Positions 1 to 8,759 of a DNA stretch of 64,000 bases are shown here, in pieces (positions within the stretch are counted from its first letter, which is position 1; every line of letters begins with the position of its first letter). A program made the position numbers and the translations under genes. The DNA lies in the NCBI GenBank assembly GCA_963813315.1, contig CAWEYO010000022.1, positions 1 to 64,000 on the forward strand, in the 5' to 3' direction. The stretch comes from CAWEYO01 sp963813315. GTDB taxonomy: Bacteria; Pseudomonadota; Alphaproteobacteria; Rhizobiales; Rhizobiaceae. The notes under the pieces are model-generated. The model saw only the letters and a program-made list of their open reading frames with translations, did not search any database and was not told the DNA's origin.

Positions 1-203
1 TCGACCTGCCGGGCGCGTGAAGCAGTGGAGAGTCCTGTGTTCATGATTTCGTGCCGTTCCTTGATCTTAACGTTGCCGTTTGAGCATATGTCTACTCGCC
101 GCCGGAGCAGGCGGTAGTCCTCCATGCTTGGCCAGGATTCGTTAACCCGTGTCGGGGGCGGAGCGGGCGCATGCGGTCTATAGTCAGCGCGAGCAGTTGG
201 CCG

Positions 204-1145
204 ATGCGGTACTGGTGGGTCAATCAGAACCAGACGTACCGGGCTGAAGTGCGCGGGAGCTTCATGTGGTCCCCGAAGCAGAACGCGAACGGAGCCCGCA
301 ATCAGTTCTACGAGAACATGCGAGAGGTGTCGCCCGGCGACGTCGTGTTCTCGTTCTGCGATACGCGCATCAAAGCAATCGGCGTCGTGACCGGCGGAGC
401 GCAGACCGGCCCGAAGCCCGACTTCGGTGCCGCTGGCTCGAACTGGTCGCGAGAAGGCTGGTTCGTCCCGGTCGACTACTGCGTCCTAAACAACCAGATC
501 CGTCCCAAAGACCACGCTGCAATCCTTCGCCCGTTCCTGCCGTCGAAGTACTCGCCGCTTCAGGAGAGCGGTGACGGCCTGCAGTCCGTATACCTCGCTG
601 AGCTCCCTCAGGCACTCGCTGATGCTCTCATCGGTCTAATCGGGCAGGCGTACTGGGACGCGTACTCGACGATCGCCGTTCTTCAGAGCGCGCCTGAGCC
701 GGCCGACATCGAAGCGACAATTGTTGACGGCAGCATCACCGGACCGACATTCAGGGAGCAGCTCGTGAGAGCCAGGCGTGGCCAGGGGGTGTTCAGGGCC
801 AACGTTCTGCTCCGGGAAGAATCTTGTCGCGTCACGAGAGTCAGCGAGCCGAGACACTTGAAGGCGAGTCACATCAAGCCATGGCGGGATGCGACTGATG
901 CCGAGCGTCTCGACGGCGCCAACGGCCTGTTGCTGTCGCCGCACATTGATCACCTATTCGACGAGGGCTACATCACGTTCTCGAGCAGTCAGGAACTCGT
1001 CATCGTCCCTGAGGTCAGAGACAAGCTTCTGGAGGCCTGGGGCATCGACTCCGGCGTGCGCGTTGGCGAGTTCTCGAGAGAGCAGAACGGCTACTTGGAC
1101 TATCACCGTGTCAACGTGTTCAAGCACTCGCTCCTCGACAGGTAG
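204..1145 (+). CDS. HNH endonuclease with EVE/PUA-like N-terminal domain
   Basis: Predicted restriction nuclease of about 313 residues. The C-terminal third carries an HNH_2-type core: a segment LKASHIKPWRDA, then NGLLLSPHIDHLFDEGYI, giving the His/Asn/His residues of the beta-beta-alpha metal fold. The first 130 residues (start MRYWWVNQNQTY, then GARNQFYENM and GDVVFSFCD) resemble EVE/PUA-like modules that flip and read modified bases, so a type IV (modified-DNA) nuclease is the likely role; that is inference. The ATG at 204 is preferred to the ATG at 171 because family members begin close to this YWW segment. It is followed 77 bp later by a CBS-HEPN gene on the same strand. The reading frame is intact. 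Confidence 0.8.
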   Translation: MRYWWVNQNQTYRAEVRGSFMWSPKQNANGARNQFYENMREVSPGDVVFSFCDTRIKAIGVVTGGAQTGPKPDFGAAGSNWSREGWFVPVDYCVLNNQIRPKDHAAILRPFLPSKYSPLQESGDGLQSVYLAELPQALADALIGLIGQAYWDAYSTIAVLQSAPEPADIEATIVDGSITGPTFREQLVRARRGQGVFRANVLLREESCRVTRVSEPRHLKASHIKPWRDATDAERLDGANGLLLSPHIDHLFDEGYITFSSSQELVIVPEVRDKLLEAWGIDSGVRVGEFSREQNGYLDYHRVNVFKHSLLDR

Positions 1146-1222
1146 CCGACTTCCCGCGTCGCCTTGTTCGTGCCATTCCCTTGCCACCGCGATTCAGTCA
1201 TCGACGTGCTAAGCTGCCTCGC

Positions 1223-2011
1223 ATGGCGGGCCAGGACACACGCAGTCTCGCCCACTCCGACGAGGACGCTGGCGAAGCTTCCGCTGCGGGAAGTCCTCGA
1301 CTTCATTCGTTGCCGACAGCGACGCGGGCTCCGGTGAGCGTCTCTCGCGAGGACAGTCTGCGCCACGCGGAAACGCAGATGCTTCTGAACGACTACTCAC
1401 AACTACCCGTGATGACGGGCGACCGAACGGTCCATGGGCTGATCAGTTGGAAGTCGATTGGAAAGGCGCATGTGGTCGGGACGGCAGGACCACGAGTCGT
1501 GGACTGCATGGACCCCGAGGTTCGAGTGCTGTCTGGCGACATGCCCCTACTTCGAGCAGTGGGCGAAATCATCCAACACGAGATCGTGCTCGTTCAAGAT
1601 AGGGCCAAGAAAATCGTCGGGATAGTGACCACCACCGATCTCAGCGTGCAGCTCCGCGATCTGACGGACGCATTCCTCTTGATCGGCAACATCGAAAGAC
1701 AGATCAGGCGGTTGATGGGCAACCGCTTTGATCTAGATGTTCTGCGGTCCTTCGTGCCAAGAGACTCCAGTCGCGTCGTCCAGGGCGTTGAGGACCTCAG
1801 CTTTGGAGAGTACCTGCGGCTCCTTCAAGTACCGGAACACTGGTCGAAGCTGGGCCTGAAGGTCGACTCCACCGTCGTGCTGAAACGCCTCGAGCAAGTG
1901 CGCACGATTCGCAATGCCGTGATGCATTTTCGTTCCGATTCCATAAACGGAATAGATCTCGACAGCCTGCGATTGACCGAGGCGTTCTTGGCTTCTCTCT
2001 CGCCGGCCTGA
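1223..2011 (+). CDS. CBS-pair protein with C-terminal HEPN-like RNase motif
   Basis: About 262 residues. The middle holds a CBS pair: a first repeat ending GLISWKSIGKAHV and a second ending KIVGIVTTTDLSVQL, a fold that usually binds adenine nucleotides. The C-terminal 100 residues are helical and contain RTIRNAVMHF, matching the R-x4-H signature of HEPN ribonucleases. A nucleotide sensor joined to an RNase-like effector would suit an abortive-infection role, which is inference. The ATG at 1223 is chosen over one at 1181 because the extra residues look unlike the family. It follows the HNH gene on the same strand and converges on the minus-strand restriction operon. Confidence 0.65.
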   Translation: MAGQDTRSLAHSDEDAGEASAAGSPRLHSLPTATRAPVSVSREDSLRHAETQMLLNDYSQLPVMTGDRTVHGLISWKSIGKAHVVGTAGPRVVDCMDPEVRVLSGDMPLLRAVGEIIQHEIVLVQDRAKKIVGIVTTTDLSVQLRDLTDAFLLIGNIERQIRRLMGNRFDLDVLRSFVPRDSSRVVQGVEDLSFGEYLRLLQVPEHWSKLGLKVDSTVVLKRLEQVRTIRNAVMHFRSDSINGIDLDSLRLTEAFLASLSPA

Positions 2012-2045
2012 CTCAATCGTCTTTCCACCCTCAGATGCTGGGAGA

Positions 2046-2150
2046 TGGCCAACCCTGGACTCGAACCAGGATCTCCCCCTTCAGCAACCGCCCGGCCGTC
2101 CGACAGCGGCTCCTGAAGGGGAGCGCTCTACCAATTAAGCTAGTCGGCCA
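2046..2150 (-). tRNA. tRNA-like gene with an abnormal 105-nt body
   Basis: On the minus strand there is a 7-bp acceptor (TGGCCGA with TTGGCCA, one G-U), a D-arm (GCTT/GAGC around AATTGGTA) and a perfect T-arm CCTGG-TTCGAGT-CCAGG. The anticodon region is wrong for a normal tRNA: CTCCCCTTCAG pairs with CTGAAGGGGGAG 28 nt later, an 11-bp stem with one bulge enclosing a GC-rich insert where a 7-nt loop belongs. No anticodon can be read safely; TCA is possible only if the insert is ignored. CCA is not encoded. It may be a pseudogene, an intron-bearing tRNA or an attachment-site relic. Its 5' end overlaps the last codons of the neighbouring HEPN gene. Confidence 0.55.
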
Positions 2151-2927
2151 ATACTCTACGAGCAATCAATCGAGCTCGGTCCGCGTCGAGCCCGTCCTGC
2201 ATCTGAAGGCGACCCGCAGCGGCATTGATGCGCCGTTCGCAGTCATGCGCTAAATGCTTCCAACTGTCCTTCGGGACCAGAGCCAGAAGCACGTCATCTC
2301 CCGGATCGAACGCCGCGGAGATTTGTTCGGCCACATGAAGTGCTACCCGGGCGAACAGCTTGACATCAGCGAACGACAAATCCATGGGAGAACCCGGCGC
2401 CTTGCCGTGACCAACTGACTGCCAACGGTCGCGGACATCCGCTAGGTCGGTGTGGTGTTCTCTGAAGTAGTCGCTGGAAGTCCTGCTGTTCTCATCAGAG
2501 GGGTGAACGATTGCGTTACGACAAACCCGGTAGTAGTCCAAGGCACACTCGTCTGTTCCGAGAACCAGCGCGCCCGATGGAAGATTACGGCGAACTTCTT
2601 CAACGGGCGTGTCGCCCTTGGAGTGATTCCATGGCTGACACCGGAGCGCTGGCCCATCTGCCCGCAGCTCTCGTATGAAGGCGTCGAATCCCGCGTACAG
2701 TGCCGACAAGTTCGAGTCGTGCGGCAGCCAGTTGCGCTCTCGAGGACTCCATGCCACTGAGCGTGATTCCTACGGTCTTGGCGAGGTCGCCCCATGGGTC
2801 AGAACCCGTTGCGTCCTTCAGTGTCTGAGCCGTATGACGGACGGCGGTTTCGACGGCCGCCGAAGCCGCGAGTCAGCTCCCCCACGAACGTCTTAAAAGC
2901 TCGATAGCTGGGAAGCCAGAACGCCAC
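2140..2927 (-). CDS. HEPN-family protein, last gene of restriction operon (frameshifted)
   Basis: Helical protein of about 260 residues once frames are joined. It contains YYRVCRNAIVHPSDE, a HEPN signature (RNAIVH, R-x4-H) typical of RNase-like or nucleotide-modifying effectors. The continuous part is 2140-2757; upstream the family-like sequence continues in two other frames (for example DPWGDLAKTVGITLSGMES) back to a GTG at 2927, implying shifts near 2745 and 2865. The GTG lies 19 bp after the helicase stop, so it belongs to the same transcript. The stop codon sits inside the 5' end of the tRNA-like gene. Exact function is not recognised. Confidence 0.55.
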
Positions 2928-2945
2928 GATCAGGATCCCTTCAGA

Positions 2946-5005
2946 TCATCCAAGAATTCCGATGCTGGATCGACACGCGCTGATCGAGAGTCGATCGCGT
3001 GCCCGCGTGCAGGCGACGTAGAGCAGCTGCCGCTCGGTGTCGTAGACCTCCTGCAGATCTCCGTCGTCGCCAACGTTTTCAATCCGAGCCTGCAGTGGCA
3101 ATACTTCGTCGTCGCACGCCATGACCGCGACGACGCGGAACTCGAGCCCCTTGGCCAGGTGCATCGTGGCGACGTTCACGCTGCCAGGTCTGACGTCAAC
3201 TCGTTCGTCGAGTACACGCGGGAGACAGGGCGGCGGACTTCACCGCCGATGTCGCCCGCTGCACCTGGTCTGACGACCTCACGAACACGCCGATCTCGTG
3301 CGGCTGCACACCATCCGCCGCCAGCGCGCGCAGCCAGGCGCCGACGGCTTCGGATTCCTCAGTCTCGGTCGCGAAGGTGCGGATCTCAGGAGCCGGTCCG
3401 TTGAACACCGACACGGTGTGTCGCCGTTCCTCTCGGTTGCCGTCGACATCCGTGAGTTCAGGACCGAGCAGACGATCGGCCTGTTCGCGAATCTGGTGAG
3501 AAGTCCGGTAGTTCACGCGCAGGGTCTTCGATCGGCCGCGAACGTCCACGCCGAGCGCCTTCCAGGAGAACGGCTGCTGGAAGATGCGCTGGCCGAGGTC
3601 GCCGGAGAAGAAGAGTCCGTTGGGCCGTCCACCGGCGAGCGCCGCGAGGAAGCGCAATTGCGCGATGCTGATGTCCTGCGCCTCGTCGACGACCGCTGCG
3701 TCGTAGGCCGGCGTTGGCCGTTTCGCCTGCGCATCGGCCAGAGCCTGGAATACGGCGGACTCGGTCATGAGGCCGCGGGTCTTCAATCCCTCGCGCACCT
3801 GCTCGAAGATCTTCCACAGGACCGCTCGTCTGGCTTCCGGCAGACGGGTGCGGCGGCCGAGGCGCTGGACGTCCCGATACGCCTCCCAAGTACCAAGCTG
3901 CCACGCATCGACAACCTGGTCCCATTCCGTTCGCAGGAACAGCGCCCGGAACTTGTGATCGCCGGCGGCCGGCGATGCCTCTCGCAACAGCGCGTCGACG
4001 TCCTCCTTCGACGCCAGCCGCACGGGGCCAAGCTGCGCCTGGTGCAGGCGGATGCCGAGGTTGCTCATCGCGTGGACTTCGAGCCTCTCCGCCACACGCG
4101 GCTCGTTACCAATCAGCCGCTTGACGTTGGCGCGAAGCGCATGCGCGAGCGGCTCCGAGAACGTCGCGAGAAGTATGCGGCCGTCCGGATTCGCCCGTGC
4201 CAGATGGACGGCGCGGTGCAGCGCAACGACTGTTTTCCCCGTGCCGGCGGAGCCCGCCACGCGAGCAGGCCCGGCGTATTGGTGGGTGACCAGTTGGCGC
4301 TGCTCGGGGTGCAGGAAGACCGCCCACTTGTCCCACGGCGCATCCAGAGCGCGTTCGAGCTCCTCGACGCTCGTCACGACGCGGAAACGCCGCTGGGCAT
4401 CGGGATGCGCGAACGGATCCGGCACCGGCGCCGCTGGCAGCACTCGCGGCGTGCCGCCCGTGGCAAGCTCCAGAATGGCTTCGGCAGCTTCCGCGGGCAG
4501 GTGCTGGGCCAGGGCGAGCAGGCCGTCCTCGTCTGCCTGCCGAACGTCGTTCAGCCACTCCGAAGGCACGCCGTATCCGAGAAGTTGATCGTCCGAAATC
4601 GCGACGAGGGGCTTCGTCTTAGGCTTGGGCTCCGCCTCAGCTTGGACGTATGCCGGCACCACAATCTCGCGGATCGACTCGCGAAGCTCGATCATCTGGG
4701 CCGCACCGGTGGCGGGATGAGTCTCGAGCTTCCTGCGCTCCCCCCACGCGTACGCACGGTCGTGGTGACCGACGTAGCAGAGCAGCAAGCTGGTGTCAGT
4801 GCGGTGCACGATCAGCCGGATGTCGGCGTTCACCCTGACCGACCAGAAGCGCTTGTCCTTTGCCTTATCGAGCCTGTGAAAGCTCAGACCCGGTGCCGAC
4901 GGGTCCATCTGCAGATCAAAGGCGGTCGTCTTGACGGCCTTCTGCTCGTCGCCGGTCAGTCGCGCGAGGCTGTCGGTGAACGTGTCGGCGATGAGGAACG
5001 TTCAT
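2946..5005 (-). CDS. UvrD-like helicase with N-terminal RelE/ParE-like domain (frameshifted)
   Basis: Superfamily 1 helicase. After the first 30 residues comes a RelE/ParE-like module (FWSVRVNADIRLIVHR, then LLLCYVGHHDRAYAW), as in type II toxins, then the helicase core with Walker A GSAGTGKTVVAL, Walker B VVDEAQD and the C-terminal motifs TMHLAKGLEFR and LLYVACTRARDRL. The ATG at 5005 overlaps the stop of the preceding small gene (ATGA). One extra base around 5001 displaces the frame (residues FLIADTFTDSLARLTGDEQ follow in the other frame), and one indel near 3225 separates the last 85 residues. It sits in the operon after the zeta-like kinase. RelE-type fusions may add RNA cleavage or only a structural fold; its catalytic residues were not checked. 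Confidence 0.8.
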
Positions 5006-5218
5006 TCGGGCGGTTCGCGCTCCTCCGCCGACTCGTCGTCGATGCGGATGTCCTCAGGCTGCACCCACACGACCGGCCATCTCCAGGTCGCCATGGGATT
5101 GCCGAGTCGCTTTGTGAAAGCGTCTGGCATCTCGCGCCGCTTCCAACAGCGCTTCATCGATGGCTCGTCCATCTTCGAACAGTTCGTCAAGCGTAGGCTT
5201 GGCCTCACTCATCGTCAT
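5002..5218 (-). CDS. small acidic protein between kinase and helicase, candidate antitoxin or adaptor
   Basis: About 70 residues after correction of one frameshift near 5100. It begins MTMSEAKPTLDELFEDG (ATG at 5218, alternative at 5212) with a good ribosome site AAAGGGG 8 nt upstream, and ends VVWVQPEDIRIDDESAEE in the second frame. Its start overlaps the end of the zeta-like kinase and its stop overlaps the helicase ATG, so all three are translationally coupled. Size, acidity and position beside a zeta-like kinase and a RelE-like domain suggest an antitoxin or complex adaptor; this is inference, as no domain is recognised. Confidence 0.6.
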
Positions 5219-5797
5219 ACCCCTTTGCCGCATCGCGCCACGTCTCTGGATCCGAAGCTTCGTTGGCTCTTCCCGACCGCCTGTCGCGGCCAGCCGCGGC
5301 CCTCTGATGGCGGACCCATCGTAGAGTCGCCACGTATCGGCCAGTGGCCGATAGAGCGTGAAGAAGTTCCGGCGTCCGCGGTCGAAGCGCCGCCTCACCG
5401 TCTCAGCGGGCACGTCATGTCCACCGGTCCGAACGCGTTCCGCGACGCTGGCCAGTGCAAGATCGACGGTCGGCAGCCAGAGGTAGACGACGTGCACGCT
5501 GTAACCACGTTTCTTCAGCCGTCCGAGCCGCCGAACGAGCGCGTGGCTGGCGAGCGTGGATTCGAAGGCGAAGCTCTTTCCCTGAGACTCGAGGGAGTCG
5601 AGCCTCTCCAACATAATCCGACCCGCTTCAAAGGCCACGTCCTCTGGCCTGAATGCCGAGAATCCTTGCGCCAGAGTGTCGGCATTGACAAACTCCTCGA
5701 CCTTCGAGGACCCGCGAAGCAGCCGCGGTGCGGCCGTCGACTTGCCTGCACCGTTGGGTCCGCCGAGCACGACGACTCCGGGCGAAATGGTGGCCAT
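5205..5797 (-). CDS. zeta-toxin-like P-loop kinase
   Basis: P-loop kinase of about 197 residues, starting MATISPGVVVLGGPNGAGKS with an obvious Walker A loop, followed by NADTLAQGF and a segment FAFESTLASHALVRRL like the zeta toxin/AAA_33 family that phosphorylates nucleotide sugars or other small substrates. The ATG lies 7 bp after the methylase stop. The C-terminus shifts frame around 5265-5300; the corrected frame reads DPETWRDAAKGYDDE and stops at 5205, overlapping the small downstream gene. In this setting a modification or abortive function within the restriction system is plausible but unproven. Lone kinases of this family are often not toxins. Confidence 0.7.
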
Positions 5798-5804
5798 GAG
5801 GCGC

Positions 5805-8758
5805 TCACTCCACCCGGAACACCTTCATCACCTCGTCGCCGAGGTGGTTGATGACCTTGACGGCGATGCGTCCGCTCTTCGGTATCGGGAACGGCCGCGA
5901 CACGGCGCTGTTGAGCGTGGCCCACACGTCGGGGTCGATCTCCGCCTTGAGCGTGGTCTTGAGCGCGCCGTACGGATCGTTCTGGCCCAGGAAGTAGGCG
6001 TGGCGGACGAAGAAGCTCTCTTCGTTGTAGTCGGTGTCGATGAACCAGCAGGCGATGCCGTCCGGTCCGTCGCTTCGGACCTCTCCCGTCGTCGGATCGA
6101 AGACGTCGACGCCTTTCACGTGCACCATCAGACGTCCATCGGCCTCGTGCAGAATCTCGATGTCGGGCTCGCCGAAGACGACGAACAGGTTGCCCTTGCC
6201 GGTGGGCTTGAGGTCGCCGCCCATGTGCAGGTCGGCGTTCATGCGCGCCTTGAGCACCGGGATGCGTCCGAGCTTGCTGAACTCGCTGGCGTGCGCCTCG
6301 TAGTTGAAGGCGCAGGCGATGAGGACGTCGAAACCGGCATCGCCCGCCTCGCGCGCGGCCTTGACGAGATCCGGCCGCTGCACGGTTCCAAACTCAGGGC
6401 CGATGAAGATGGCGGCCCGCTTTTCGACGTCTCCCTCGCGATAGCGTCCCTCCGCGCACACCATCTCGCCGGGCCACGGCGTGAGCGACTCGAAGGCGAT
6501 CCGGCCTTCCTTGTGCGCTTGCTGGACACCGGCCGCGTGAAGGTTCTCGAGGATCATCTGCTCGAACGATTGAGCGCCGCTCTCTTTGATCTGCAGCGGA
6601 TCGATCAGCTCGTCGTTCTCGTCGACGCCGAGCGTGCGGTGCGGACTGAGGCTCTCGACGGTGAACGGCCCGGCGACGCGGACGGTCTTCGGATCCGAGT
6701 ACGGCCGGTCGTAGAGGAACTCGAACTCCGCCTTGCTCGCGATCGAGGCGTCGATCGCTTTCTGCCGCGCGATGCGCGCCTCCCAGAAGTCGGCGAGCGG
6801 CTTGTGCGTTGACGCCGGCCAGTCCGCCGGCGCTTCGCGCGGGACCTCCCACTCGACGAGCGCGGAGGCCGACACGACTTCGCCGCTCGGCATCGTGAAG
6901 GTGGCGTCGGCTGTCGCGTCGAAGCGGACGTCCTTGCCCTCGCGACCGCCGGTCGTCACCCGGAACGGCGTCTTGTGGCCGCGCAGCGCGGCGTTCAGCC
7001 GGTCGAGCGCGGCCTGGACCTTCGGCTGATGCTCGTCCCAGATGACGTCGATCTCCGCGTTGTTGGCGATCGACTTCAGCGTGACGTGCGGCACGCGCTC
7101 ATAGACGAAGCCGTGACGGACGTTGCCGTGCGTCGGTCTGTCGGCGAACGCGCGTCCGCTGACTTCGGCTTCCTTGCGAAGACCTTCAGGAGAATCGGCG
7201 AGCAGGTAGTACGGATACCGCGCGCCCATGATGCGGGCGCGGGCGAGAGCGAGCGCGACGCGCGACGTGTCGATCGTGATCCAGCGGCGGCCCCATTGCT
7301 CGGCGACGTAGGCCGTCGTGCCAGAACCGCACGTCGGGTCGAGCACAAGATCGCCAGGATCGGTCGTCATCAGAACGCAACGCTCGACAACTTCTGCGGT
7401 CGTCTGAACCACGTAGACTTGTCGTCGGTGAACGCTCCGAGTCCGAGTGTCCGTCCAGACGTTCGTCATGCTGGATACGCAGCGAAGTCGTCGAAGAATA
7501 GCGTACGTAGCGAAGTGCTGTTGCCGTCGGCAGCTAGTCGCGGCCGCTCTGCGCGAGATCGTGGCCATCCAGTCTGATTGCGTTTTCCAACGCGCCTTTC
7601 GGCCAGGGTCGAACGCTTGACCGTCGAAGTCGACCGGAGACTTCGACGCTGACCCTCGCCGTTGTCGCGACTGATCGCTGTCAGATCAGTCGATGCGTCG
7701 TCCGCGATCGAGGCTGTTGCGCCGACGTCGATCGTCCTCGCTGTCGTCAGATGCCGTCGCTCAGCGTCTCGCGGTCATCAGATGCGTGAATGCGTGATCG
7801 CACCGACTCCGCCGCCAGCGCTTCGAGCTGCATAAACGGCTGCGATACTTTAGTGCCGTCGACTGTCTTGGCGTACCAGAGGATGTAGTCGTCGACACGA
7901 GCCAGCAGGTACCGCGTCGTGAGCGCCCGTCGTTCTTGAAAGACGATCTGCGCCACGAAGTTGTCGTTCGCCAAACACCTCGTCCATCAGCGCCCGCACG
8001 CGATGGACGTTCTCGTCGCCGATCTGAACGAAGATCGAGCCCGAATCGGCAAGCAGATCGCGGGCGACAGTGAGCCGATCGCGCAGGTAGGTCAGGTAGC
8101 TGTGAATGCCGTCGCGCCACGTGTCGCGAAACGCCTTCACCTGCTCCGGCTCGCGCGTGATGTGGTCGGCGTTGCCGTCCTTGACGTCACGGCTCGTCGT
8201 CGACCACTGGAAGTTGCTGTTGAACTTGATGCCGTACGGCGGGTCGATGTAGATGCACTGCACCTTGCCGCGCAGCCCCTCGCGCTCGGCGAGGCTGGCC
8301 ATCACCTGGAGCGAGTCGCCCAGGATCATCCGGTTGGTCCAGTTCTGATCGTGCTGGTAGAAGTCGGTCCGGTCGGCGCCTTCGGCGACGCCGTTGAAGT
8401 CCGCGAAGAGATCAATCTGCGCACCCGGAGTCCTGCGCCTTCGTGTCCTTCGACTCCCTGAGCAGGTCGTCGATCAGGACCTTCGGATGCACCTTCTCCT
8501 GGATGTAGAGCGGCGGCGCCTGGACGACGAGGTCGCTCCAGTCCTGGTAGTCCTTGCCGCGCCACACGAGCTGCGGATCGAGGTCGGTGTTGCGCGGATA
8601 TCGAATCTCCTTCCGCGCAACGTGCTCGGCCTCGAGCACCGACTGGTGCTCGGCGGTCGGGATGTTCAGCCGCTTGTCGTCGGTGTGGCGAAGCGCCTCG
8701 ACGTTCTTCGCGGCCTTCGGCGGTTTCGGGGCTTCGGGGCTTGCGGACGCTTCGCCAC
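5805..8758 (-). CDS. type III-like Mod DNA adenine methyltransferase (frameshifted)
   Basis: Site-specific DNA methylase of about 985 residues when frames are joined. The catalytic motif YIDPPYGIKFNSNF comes before the SAM motif DPTCGSGTTAYVAE, the beta-class order of type III Mod enzymes (N6-adenine). A long C-terminal region after the SAM motif (about 500 residues, ending VMKVFRVE) is intact. The N-terminus starts at GTG 8758, next to the Res stop, with MAKRPQAPKP-like sequence. At least four single-base shifts (about 8730, 8420, 7990, and several in 7440-7760) split it, but expected sequence continues in other frames, including FDGQAFDPGRKARWKT near 7625, so the gene was probably whole. 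Confidence 0.85.
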
Positions 8759-8759
8759 G

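Noticed and set aside
2046..2150. Selenocysteine tRNA (anticodon TCA)
   Set aside because: The TCA in CTTCAGG is not in a proper 7-nt loop, and the 8-bp acceptor and long D-stem of tRNA-Sec are absent.
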